Shown: piece by piece, positions 13,917 through 20,423 of the stretch
How positions within the stretch are numbered: position 1 is the stretch's first letter
Layout of the letters: every line of letters begins with the position of its first letter
Translations under genes and position numbers: made by a program
Origin: Ilumatobacteraceae bacterium
GTDB lineage: Bacteria; Actinomycetota; Acidimicrobiia; Acidimicrobiales; Ilumatobacteraceae
Assembly: GCA_023263465.1 (NCBI GenBank)
Contig: JALQWV010000015.1
Location: 1 to 27,856, forward strand
Reading direction: 5' to 3'
DNA length: 27,856 nt
Notes under the pieces: generated by a model
The model's input: only the letters and a program-made list of their open reading frames with translations
Told to the model about the DNA's origin: nothing
Database searches by the model: none

Positions 13917-15156
13917 TTCGAGCCCCAAGGGCCGTTAGTCGACCAACCAGGTCGTCGTATCCACGATCGATGTGATGAATGTCGCTCACAACGGTTTGCC
14001 CTGTTGCAACCAAGCCGGCCACAACTAGTGCTGCGCCAGCACGAATATCGGGGGCATTTACCGGTGCTCCTACTAACTGTTCCACACCGCGCACCACAGC
14101 ATGATGTCCATCAATGCGCACGTCGGCACCAAGTTTCATTAACTCATCAACATAACGAAAACGACCTGGGTACAAATTCTCTGTAGCAATTCCTGTTCCA
14201 TCGGAAACCGCCAACATGCCAACGAGCAAAGGCTTATAGTCCGTGGCAATTCCTGGGTAAGGAAGAGTCGCAAAATCAATTGCGTGCAAACGGCCTTCGC
14301 AATTCACATGCAAACCGTCTTGCTGCGGAGTTATACCAACACCCATTTCGGAGAAGCGATTAATCAGCATTTCCATATGCTCAGCGCGAGCACCGCGAAC
14401 AAATACATCTCCGCGAGTTACTGCAACAGCAGATATGTAGGTAGCGGCCTGTACGCGGTCGTTCACTACTTCGTGATCGGTTGAGTGCAACTGATGAGGC
14501 TTTACGCCGGTGATGGAGAGTCGATCGGTGCCTATTCCTGAAATGACTGCACCCATGTCAACGAGCATGTTGCACAAGTCAACAATTTCTGGCTCGCGCG
14601 CAGCATTGTCAATAACGGTTACCCCATTAGCCAATACTGCTGCTGTCAAAATGTTTTCCGTTGCACCAACACTTGGAAACTTCAATTCAATTGACGCACC
14701 GTGCAAATTCTTAGCTGTCGCCCGAATGCCCTCTTTGCTCAGTTCAAACTGAGTGCCCATTGCTTCCAAGCCCAAAACGTGTAAATCAATTGGCCGCGAA
14801 CCAAAGTCGTCTCCTCCAGGCATCGCAATATCTGCACTGCCGTACCGGCCCACCAATGGTCCCAGCACATTGATCGATGCACGGATTCGATCAACCAATT
14901 CGAATGGCGCAATCGGAGTGATGTTTCCTGAATTAGTCAGCACCAACACGTGCTTGCCGATTCTTTTTGACTGCACTCCTAGAGCCCGCAACAAATCACA
15001 CATGGTGTCGACATCGGCTATGTCGGGAACATTGGTGAGGCGATACTCGCCTTCAGCCAACAGGGTGACGGCCATCAGCTTGAGAACCGAATTTTTGGCT
15101 CCCGGAACCTGAACCTCGCCCCGCAGTGCTTCGGAATGCTCAACAACGATCTGCAT
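13900..15156 (-). CDS. murA: UDP-N-acetylglucosamine 1-carboxyvinyltransferase, Asp-type (predicted fosfomycin-insensitive)
   Basis: 418 residues, a normal length. MurA transfers enolpyruvate from PEP to UDP-GlcNAc, the first committed step of peptidoglycan synthesis. PGAKNSVLK (Lys21, Asn22), the LVGRYGSADIAMPGG loop and the C-terminal IDRGYDDL segment identify it. The residue after PGG, which is the catalytic Cys attacked by fosfomycin in E. coli (Cys115), is Asp116 here, as in mycobacteria and chlamydiae. The frame is open upstream to 15246, but MurA proteins start at MQIVVEHSEALRGEVQVPG, so ATG 15156 is preferred. It is divergent from the MFS gene with 23 nt between starts. A CATACT box 9 nt upstream is a weak promoter candidate. 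Confidence 0.95.
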   Translation of the reverse strand: MQIVVEHSEALRGEVQVPGAKNSVLKLMAVTLLAEGEYRLTNVPDIADVDTMCDLLRALGVQSKRIGKHVLVLTNSGNITPIAPFELVDRIRASINVLGPLVGRYGSADIAMPGGDDFGSRPIDLHVLGLEAMGTQFELSKEGIRATAKNLHGASIELKFPSVGATENILTAAVLANGVTVIDNAAREPEIVDLCNMLVDMGAVISGIGTDRLSITGVKPHQLHSTDHEVVNDRVQAATYISAVAVTRGDVFVRGARAEHMEMLINRFSEMGVGITPQQDGLHVNCEGRLHAIDFATLPYPGIATDYKPLLVGMLAVSDGTGIATENLYPGRFRYVDELMKLGADVRIDGHHAVVRGVEQLVGAPVNAPDIRAGAALVVAGLVATGQTVVSDIHHIDRGYDDLVGRLTALGARITRRS

Positions 15157-15167
15157 GACGCAATCAG

Positions 15168-15173
15168 TATGCT
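15168..15173 (+). promoter_or_regulatory. Putative -10 element of the MFS gene (leaderless)
   Basis: TATGCT followed by 6 nt and GTG 15180. It lies in the 23-nt gap between the divergent murA and MFS starts, so any murA promoter must overlap it or lie inside the MFS gene. Confidence 0.5.
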
Positions 15174-15179
15174 CGCGCA

Positions 15180-16460
15180 GTGGCAATAAGTAGCGCTGAC
15201 CCGAGAAAAAACAGCCGAATATGGGGTTTTTCGGCACCTGAGCCACTTACTGCCCGACAAAAAAGCGTGCTCAAATTGCTTTGGCTCGCATGCCTTCCAG
15301 CCGCCTTTGTCAACACCGTGTTTACACAAACCGTCGCATATGCATCAACTGAATTTGGAATTTCAGAACAAGGACAGGGTTTTGCTGCGGCAATCGTGCG
15401 CTGGGGCGTAGTCATCACTATTCCTATTGCGTCTTATGCCGACAGAGTCGGACGGCGTCGCGTGATCATCGGGCTTGCCTGGATCGCGCCGCTCATCATT
15501 TCTCTTGGCGCACTTTCGCCGTCGTTTACTTTCCTCATAGCAACGCAAACCATTGGGCGACCACTCGGAATCGCACTCACCGTATTTGTATTGGTGTTTG
15601 CAACTGAGGAAATGGGAACCAATACACGCGCATGGGCACTCAGCATTTTGGCGGTAGGTAGTGGTGTTGGCGCTGGTTCCGCTGTTGGAGCAATTCCGCT
15701 TGCAGGAATTTCTGAATCTTCGTGGCGACTTGTGTACCTGGTAGGCATTGTATGGTTGGCTGTTGCGTACGTGCTCACCCGATCGCTTCCGGAGACGCAA
15801 CGATTTCTTGCACTACACGAAGAGCAGCTACACCACACTGAAGTAGAAACACATATCCATCGGGACCGCCTGTGGTTACAAATTGCCGTTGCAGTGCTTA
15901 CCAACGTATTTGTTGCAACTGCGTCTATTTTTCAATCTCGATACCTGAAGGAGGTACGCGGGTATTCGGCATTTGACATTTCAATGTTCATCGCGCTCAC
16001 CACTATTCCCGCAACATTTGGATTAGTCGCTGGTGGTCGTCTTGCCGACAAAGTTGGACGCAAAGCAGTTGCCATTGCCACCGTGCCAACAGGAACGTTG
16101 TTGCTAGCTTCATCCTTTGCGCTGCATGGGCTCGCCATGTGGCTGATTGCAATTGTTGGCGGAGTTTTACTTGGAATTTCGTATCCAGCAATGGCGGTAT
16201 TTCGAAGCGAACTGTTCCCAACCGCTCACCGCAACATGGCTTCCATTCTCATCATGGTTGCTTCACTCATTGGAGGCAGTGCTGGATTGATCGTTGCCGG
16301 CTATCTGCTCGACAAAGGCGTGTCGTACGGTCGTGTCATGCTCACCTTCGCGCTAGGCCCAGTCATCGTTGCGGCGCTGGTTGCAGCGAAATACCCCGAA
16401 ACTGCACACCGCGAGCTCGAGGAAATCAACCCCGAAGACGCACACCTACAGGGTTCGTAG
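15180..16460 (+). CDS. Major facilitator superfamily transporter
   Basis: 426 residues with about 12 hydrophobic segments in two halves. The loop 2-3 motif A appears twice, as ADRVGRRR in the N-half and GRLADKVGRKAV in the C-half, and RPLGIALTVF resembles a motif-B region. A cytoplasmic central loop (roughly residues 205-235, ETQRFLALHEEQLHHTEVE) separates the halves. The substrate is not predictable; metabolite:H+ symporters and drug-efflux proteins are both possible. No Shine-Dalgarno precedes GTG 15180; TATGCT 6 nt upstream supports leaderless initiation. The 3' end overlaps the convergent hydrolase gene by 15 nt. Confidence 0.9.
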   Translation: MAISSADPRKNSRIWGFSAPEPLTARQKSVLKLLWLACLPAAFVNTVFTQTVAYASTEFGISEQGQGFAAAIVRWGVVITIPIASYADRVGRRRVIIGLAWIAPLIISLGALSPSFTFLIATQTIGRPLGIALTVFVLVFATEEMGTNTRAWALSILAVGSGVGAGSAVGAIPLAGISESSWRLVYLVGIVWLAVAYVLTRSLPETQRFLALHEEQLHHTEVETHIHRDRLWLQIAVAVLTNVFVATASIFQSRYLKEVRGYSAFDISMFIALTTIPATFGLVAGGRLADKVGRKAVAIATVPTGTLLLASSFALHGLAMWLIAIVGGVLLGISYPAMAVFRSELFPTAHRNMASILIMVASLIGGSAGLIVAGYLLDKGVSYGRVMLTFALGPVIVAALVAAKYPETAHRELEEINPEDAHLQGS

Positions 16461-17012
16461 CCAATCCTTCACCAGCCTGGCCACGCGCTCGTCGTGACCC
16501 TTTAGTTCGTGTCGTCCGCCCTCAATGAAGTGAACAACAGGTGGTAAAGGAAGTAACGAAAACGCGCTCTCCAACTCTTCGGGAGTACCGAATTCGTCAC
16601 GTGTTCCACTAATGAATAACGCTTTTGTGGTCACTCGCGGCAGGTGTTCGGTACGCAGCTGCTCTGGTTTTTTAGGCGGATGCAGTGGATATCCGATGCA
16701 CGCCACACCCGCAACCTGCAATGCATCCTCTGCATCCGATACCGCCATCGTGCACATGCGCCCACCCATTGAACGACCACCAATCACCAATTCAGTGGTT
16801 GCGCAACCAATTGATTTTGCAAACGCGCGCACTTCGTCTTTCACACACTGCACCAAAATCGGTGACTTGTCGGGAAATCTTTTGCCTGCCTTGCGATAGG
16901 GAAAGTCAACTCGCAGCACAGGAAGTGGGCTGAGTTGATGCTCAACGGCAACGAGTGCAACGTGTTCGCGATTACTTCCCGCACCAGGGAACAGCACCAC
17001 TCCGCGCACCAT
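16446..17012 (-). CDS. Alpha/beta-hydrolase of the KANL3/Tex30-like group
   Basis: 188 residues, a compact alpha/beta-hydrolase without a lid domain. It has an oxyanion loop FPGAGSNREH near the N-terminus, the nucleophile elbow GRSMGGR (Ser81), an acid in SGTRDEFG, and the catalytic His in EGGRHELKG near the C-terminus. The layout matches the bacterial KANL3/Tex30-like hydrolases, whose substrates are unknown. The start is 4 nt after the J-domain gene's stop, so it is the last gene of a three-gene unit. There is no signal peptide, hence cytosolic. Confidence 0.85.
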   Translation of the reverse strand: MVRGVVLFPGAGSNREHVALVAVEHQLSPLPVLRVDFPYRKAGKRFPDKSPILVQCVKDEVRAFAKSIGCATTELVIGGRSMGGRMCTMAVSDAEDALQVAGVACIGYPLHPPKKPEQLRTEHLPRVTTKALFISGTRDEFGTPEELESAFSLLPLPPVVHFIEGGRHELKGHDERVARLVKDWLRTL

Positions 17013-17016
17013 GGCG

Positions 17017-17742
17017 CTATGAACTCAACAAGACGCGACGAGCCTCGCTTAGGTCGTTAATGTTTGCACTTGCCGTTCGCGAATCACCACCATGATCAGG
17101 GTGCACATCGCGCAAACTTTCACGGAAACGAACCTGAATCTCACGCTTGGTCGGCTTCACCGTTCCTGGTGGGAAACCCAGCATTTCAAGTGCCCACGCT
17201 CGCGGGTCTGCCATCGCTGCAATAGTTGATGCATTACTTCCCGCTAAATACGCAACAAATGTCTGATTGAGGGGACCACGCCACTTCATCGCTTTCAACA
17301 ACATCGGAGCAAGTTTTTTGCGAATGTTTGGGTCTAATCGTTCAAGCACATACACAGCTCCAAGCACGTGTTGCAAGGGAGTTCCACCTTCAGAAAACTC
17401 AAAACGAATGGAGTCGTTTTCGCCAATCATGCGATGAACGCTTCGAGCCAGACCATGACGATCGGCTTGAAAGCGGTGACGCAACCGCGGTTGCACAATG
17501 CGTTCCCCTTGTTCAATTTGTGAAATCAACCGATGTACATCGGGAATCAAGTCTTCGTGCACCTCTCCGGCATGAGCAGCCACAATTGCACCAAGCAAAA
17601 TTCCACCAAGTCCGGGAGTTGGGTCTATGGGCAAGTTCAGCCCACCTAGTGACAACCGCCGTGTTGGCGTGATAGGCCTGGAGTGCCAAAACTCCACTTC
17701 GGCTAGAACTTCAGAAGGTCCCGAAGTCTCAGTTGTTGTCAT
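17017..17742 (-). CDS. J-domain protein with the J domain at the C-terminus
   Basis: 241 residues. The last ~45 residues contain a J-domain helix II-loop-helix III: REIQVRFRESLRDVHPDHGG with HPD at residues 214-216, then DLSEARRVLLSS. HPD is the motif that stimulates DnaK ATP hydrolysis. There is no Gly/Phe region, zinc finger or DnaJ C-terminal substrate domain. The first ~190 residues are an unrecognised, mostly helical region (LGGILLGAIVAAHAG, LGAVYVLERLDPNIRKKL) that probably picks the client. It overlaps the upstream duplicated-domain gene by 14 nt and precedes the hydrolase gene by 4 nt, so all three are likely made together. Confidence 0.85.
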   Translation of the reverse strand: MTTTETSGPSEVLAEVEFWHSRPITPTRRLSLGGLNLPIDPTPGLGGILLGAIVAAHAGEVHEDLIPDVHRLISQIEQGERIVQPRLRHRFQADRHGLARSVHRMIGENDSIRFEFSEGGTPLQHVLGAVYVLERLDPNIRKKLAPMLLKAMKWRGPLNQTFVAYLAGSNASTIAAMADPRAWALEMLGFPPGTVKPTKREIQVRFRESLRDVHPDHGGDSRTASANINDLSEARRVLLSS

Positions 17743-18169
17743 CTACAAAAGTTACGCCACGACTGTCGATTGAGTCCAAGCAAGAGTCAACAATTGCCTC
17801 AACTCCGATTGGAACGAGCAACATAGTGCCTTCCCAGCGGTAACCAATGTCCAAATTGTCGAGCATTTCGCATAGTTGCTTGCGCTCGCCTTCCGACCAT
17901 TCATCTAATTCGTACTCGGTAATGTTGTCTTCTTCCGACTCGTCGTCGTCATCTTCACGATTGTCGAGTTCGTCTTCAATCTCATCCAAAATTGCGTCAA
18001 CATCGTGCTCGGTATCTTGCGCAACCAACAATTCCGGGCCATCCCACGAATGAGCAATTTCTGCATCTGCAAGTGCTGCAGCAACATCGGCCCTATCGTC
18101 AACCGACCAATCGGAAAGGTCGTAACGCGTAGTGAGCGCCTCTGGGTCTTTGGGGTTCCAATCGCTCAT
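17729..18169 (-). CDS. Acidic protein with a tandemly duplicated ~50-residue domain, unknown function
   Basis: 146 residues. Residues 16-65 and 86-135 align without gaps at an offset of 70: Tyr16/86, Leu18/88, Trp21/91, Leu33/103, Trp42/112, Gly44/114, LLV 47-49/117-119, Glu54/124, Val57/127, Asp58/128, Leu61/131. The halves are joined by a very acidic linker (NREDDDDESEEDN). Each unit reads as helix, W-(D/E)-G turn, LLV strand, then helix. I do not recognise a named family. TAGCGT 7 nt before the ATG suggests a leaderless start. It leads the unit with the J-domain protein and the hydrolase. An adaptor or regulatory role is conceivable but unsupported. Confidence 0.85.
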   Translation of the reverse strand: MSDWNPKDPEALTTRYDLSDWSVDDRADVAAALADAEIAHSWDGPELLVAQDTEHDVDAILDEIEDELDNREDDDDESEEDNITEYELDEWSEGERKQLCEMLDNLDIGYRWEGTMLLVPIGVEAIVDSCLDSIDSRGVTFVDDNN

Positions 18170-18176
18170 ATCCCGA

Positions 18177-18182
18177 ACGCTA
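18177..18182 (-). promoter_or_regulatory. Putative -10 element of the duplicated-domain operon (leaderless)
   Basis: TAGCGT on the reverse strand, 7 nt before ATG 18169. It lies 30 bp from the oppositely directed glpX -10 candidate. Confidence 0.5.
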
Positions 18183-18212
18183 CATCGTTTCAGTCCAAAT
18201 GCGAATTGCGAC

Positions 18213-18218
18213 TAGATT
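18213..18218 (+). promoter_or_regulatory. Putative -10 element of glpX (leaderless)
   Basis: TAGATT followed by 7 nt and ATG 18226. It argues for ATG 18226 over the in-frame ATG at 18199, which lies upstream of the box. Confidence 0.5.
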
Positions 18219-18225
18219 TTTAGCC

Positions 18226-19218
18226 ATGCCCGCACGCGAAAGACCAGACCGTAACCTCGCAATGGAACTGGTGCGCGTCACCGAATCCGCAGCACTAGCA
18301 GCCTCCAGGTGGGTTGGTCGGGGCGACAAGAATGCCGCCGACGGCGCTGCAGTAGATGCCATGCGCAATGTGCTCGACACCGTGAGCATGGACGGAATCG
18401 TGGTGATTGGTGAAGGCGAAAAAGATGAAGCACCAATGCTCTACAACGGCGAGCGAGTCGGTAATGGCAGCACGCCAAACACCGACGTCGCTGTAGACCC
18501 AATTGACGGCACGACCCTCACCTCGCTTGGTCGTGGAAACGCGCTTTCAGTCATCGCGGTCTCAGAGCGCGGCTCCATGTTCAACCCAGGCCCATGCGTA
18601 TACATGGACAAAATTGCCGTGGGTCCCGAAGCAGCACACGCAGTAGATCTTGACTGGTCGCCAACAAAGAACTTGCAAGAAGTGGCGCGTGCAACGAAAA
18701 AACTCGTCAGCGAACTTACGGTCATGATTCTCGAGCGCGATCGACACAATGACCTCATTGCCGAAGTTCGCTCCACCGGAGCTCGTATTCGTCTCATTTC
18801 GGACGGTGACATTTTTGCTGCTATCGCAGCTGCATCACCAGAAGTAGGAGTCGACGTTTTGTTTGGTATCGGTGGAACGCCAGAAGGTGTCGTGGCTGCA
18901 GCAGCATTGAAAGCAATGGGAGGCGAAATCATCGGTCGCCTACATGCTCGTAACGATGCAGAGCGCAAGGCTGCCGAAGATGCTGGTTACGACCTCAACA
19001 AGGTGCTCACCACTGACGATCTCATTAGCGGTGAGGACATCTTCTTTGCTGCAACTGGTGTGACCGACGGAGAACTTTTACGTGGAGTGCGTTACGACGC
19101 CTACGGCGCACGAAGCCACAGTTTGGTCATGCGCAGTCGAAGCGGAACTATCCGTTACATCGACACCCATCATCGTCACGACCGCCTCGCGGCATACTCG
19201 TCAACAGACCAAAAATAA
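18226..19218 (+). CDS. glpX: Class II fructose-1,6-bisphosphatase (GlpX)
   Basis: 330 residues. It hydrolyses fructose-1,6-bisphosphate to fructose-6-phosphate in gluconeogenesis. Class II signatures are present: GRGDKNAADGAAVDAM, GEGEKDEAPML (62-72, metal-binding Glu) and DPIDGTT (91-97), with the later GGTPEGVVAAAALKAMGG. Actinobacteria generally rely on this class rather than class I. The frame opens at ATG 18199, but the N-terminus at 18226 (MPARERPDRNLAMELVRVTE) is the conserved one. No Shine-Dalgarno is visible. It converges on the SDR gene with 7 nt between stop codons and a shared hairpin. Confidence 0.95.
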   Translation: MPARERPDRNLAMELVRVTESAALAASRWVGRGDKNAADGAAVDAMRNVLDTVSMDGIVVIGEGEKDEAPMLYNGERVGNGSTPNTDVAVDPIDGTTLTSLGRGNALSVIAVSERGSMFNPGPCVYMDKIAVGPEAAHAVDLDWSPTKNLQEVARATKKLVSELTVMILERDRHNDLIAEVRSTGARIRLISDGDIFAAIAAASPEVGVDVLFGIGGTPEGVVAAAALKAMGGEIIGRLHARNDAERKAAEDAGYDLNKVLTTDDLISGEDIFFAATGVTDGELLRGVRYDAYGARSHSLVMRSRSGTIRYIDTHHRHDRLAAYSSTDQK

Positions 19219-19223
19219 GGGTT

Positions 19224-19253
19224 GTTTATCGGCGCGTAAAAAGGCCGATAAAC
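19224..19253 (-). terminator. Hairpin at the end of the atp-SDR operon, possible terminator
   Basis: A perfect 10-bp stem, GTTTATCGGC with GCCGATAAAC, around a 10-nt loop. On the minus strand it is followed within a few bases by TTATTTTT, an intrinsic-terminator-like arrangement. It overlaps the last codons and stop of the SDR gene, so one arm is coding. On the plus side there is no T run, so termination of glpX is less likely. Confidence 0.45.
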
Positions 19254-20011
19254 CAGCGGCCCACACTACGTGGCAATACATCAGTTATTCCGACTAAGGA
19301 TTTATACAAAATTCCTGGAACCACAATAGTTTTGCCCTGGATAACGCCATCAATGCCGGTGCGTGCCACCAACTTCACCGAGGTCCATGCCACTGCAGGG
19401 AACTTGCTTTCGTATTTGCTGGTATTGGAAACCGACTGAAATTCGGTCTTCGTAAGACCAGGACACAATGCGGTAATGCGTATGCCAGTGTTTGCAAGTT
19501 CTTGATGCACCGCTTCAGTGAAGCTCGTAACAAATGCCTTTGTTGCTGAATACACAGCGAGTCCTGGCTGCGCCTGGAAGCTGGCAACGCTGGACACATT
19601 CAAGATGTACCCGCGACCGCGCGGCAGCATCACGTTCACTGCAGCGCTGGTAATGCGCATGAGTGCCACCACATTGAGTTGCACTTCATTCGCCAAGCGA
19701 TTCGGGTCAATGCGATGCATCGGACCAGAGGTTCCAAAACCTGCATTGTTGACAACGAAATCAACTGGTGGCTTCGAGGTGTCGCGCAATCGCGCTTCCA
19801 CTGCCGACACGCCTTCTGCGGTTAACAAATCTGCAGTTAATACCTCAACGTTTTTGTACTGATTGGCAATGGTTTGCAAACGATCACCACGGCGAGCAAC
19901 CAGCACCATCGGTACTCCCGCTTTGCCCAACATGTGCGCCATCTGTTCGCCAATGCCACTTGAAGCACCAGTAACCAGTGCTTGAGTAAATGGGTAGTTA
20001 GTGCGCGGCAC
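19226..20011 (-). CDS. Short-chain dehydrogenase/reductase (SDR)
   Basis: 261 residues, classical SDR. Cofactor motif TGASSGIG (14-21), VVARRGDRL after beta2 (Arg40/Arg41 suggest NADP preference), NNAG (88-91) and the catalytic Ser141, Tyr154 and Lys158 in YSATK. The substrate is unknown; sequence style (SALCPG-like ALCPGLTKTEF) resembles the DltE/YqjQ type of SDR. The GTG start lies within the last 14 nt of atpC, so it is translationally joined to the ATP synthase operon, which is unusual. Its end is embedded in the hairpin at 19224-19253. Confidence 0.9.
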   Translation of the reverse strand: MPRTNYPFTQALVTGASSGIGEQMAHMLGKAGVPMVLVARRGDRLQTIANQYKNVEVLTADLLTAEGVSAVEARLRDTSKPPVDFVVNNAGFGTSGPMHRIDPNRLANEVQLNVVALMRITSAAVNVMLPRGRGYILNVSSVASFQAQPGLAVYSATKAFVTSFTEAVHQELANTGIRITALCPGLTKTEFQSVSNTSKYESKFPAVAWTSVKLVARTGIDGVIQGKTIVVPGILYKSLVGITDVLPRSVGRWFIGLFTRR

Positions 20012-20423
20012 GCGTCTCGGTTAGTCCACCAGCGGCAGACAGTCGTGCATGCGCACGACGCAAAGCAGATTCAACTGTTGCATCGTGCTCGCCACGAATT
20101 GCAGCCTCGGCACGATCCTTTGCGGCACGAGCACGAGCGATATCAATCGACTCTGCAAGTTCTGCAGAGTCAGAAAGAATCGTGACGTGGTCGGGAGCGA
20201 CCTCTACGAAACCACCATGCACGGCAACGTCTTGAACTTTCCCATCGGAAAGGTAAATGCGCGTATGGCACTCGGTAAGCGCACCAAGAAATGCAATGTG
20301 CCCTGGCAAGAACGCAATCTCGCCACCGTCGAGCGTGCGAGTGATGACCTGTTTGGCCTCACCTGAAAACAGCACGCGCTCTGGCGAAACCAGCTCTACG
20401 CGAAGGGCACCCGTTGAAGCCAT
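19998..20423 (-). CDS. atpC: ATP synthase F1 epsilon subunit
   Basis: 141 residues. The N-terminal beta-sandwich (LRVELVSPERVLFSGEAKQVITRTLDGGEIAFLPGHIAFLG) is diagnostic; the C-terminal half forms the helical hairpin (ESIDIARARAAKDRAEAAI) that regulates ATP hydrolysis. It forms part of the central stalk with gamma. Its ATG overlaps the atpD stop as TAATG (1 nt shared). The SDR gene begins inside its last codons. Confidence 0.95.
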   Translation of the reverse strand: MASTGALRVELVSPERVLFSGEAKQVITRTLDGGEIAFLPGHIAFLGALTECHTRIYLSDGKVQDVAVHGGFVEVAPDHVTILSDSAELAESIDIARARAAKDRAEAAIRGEHDATVESALRRAHARLSAAGGLTETRAAH

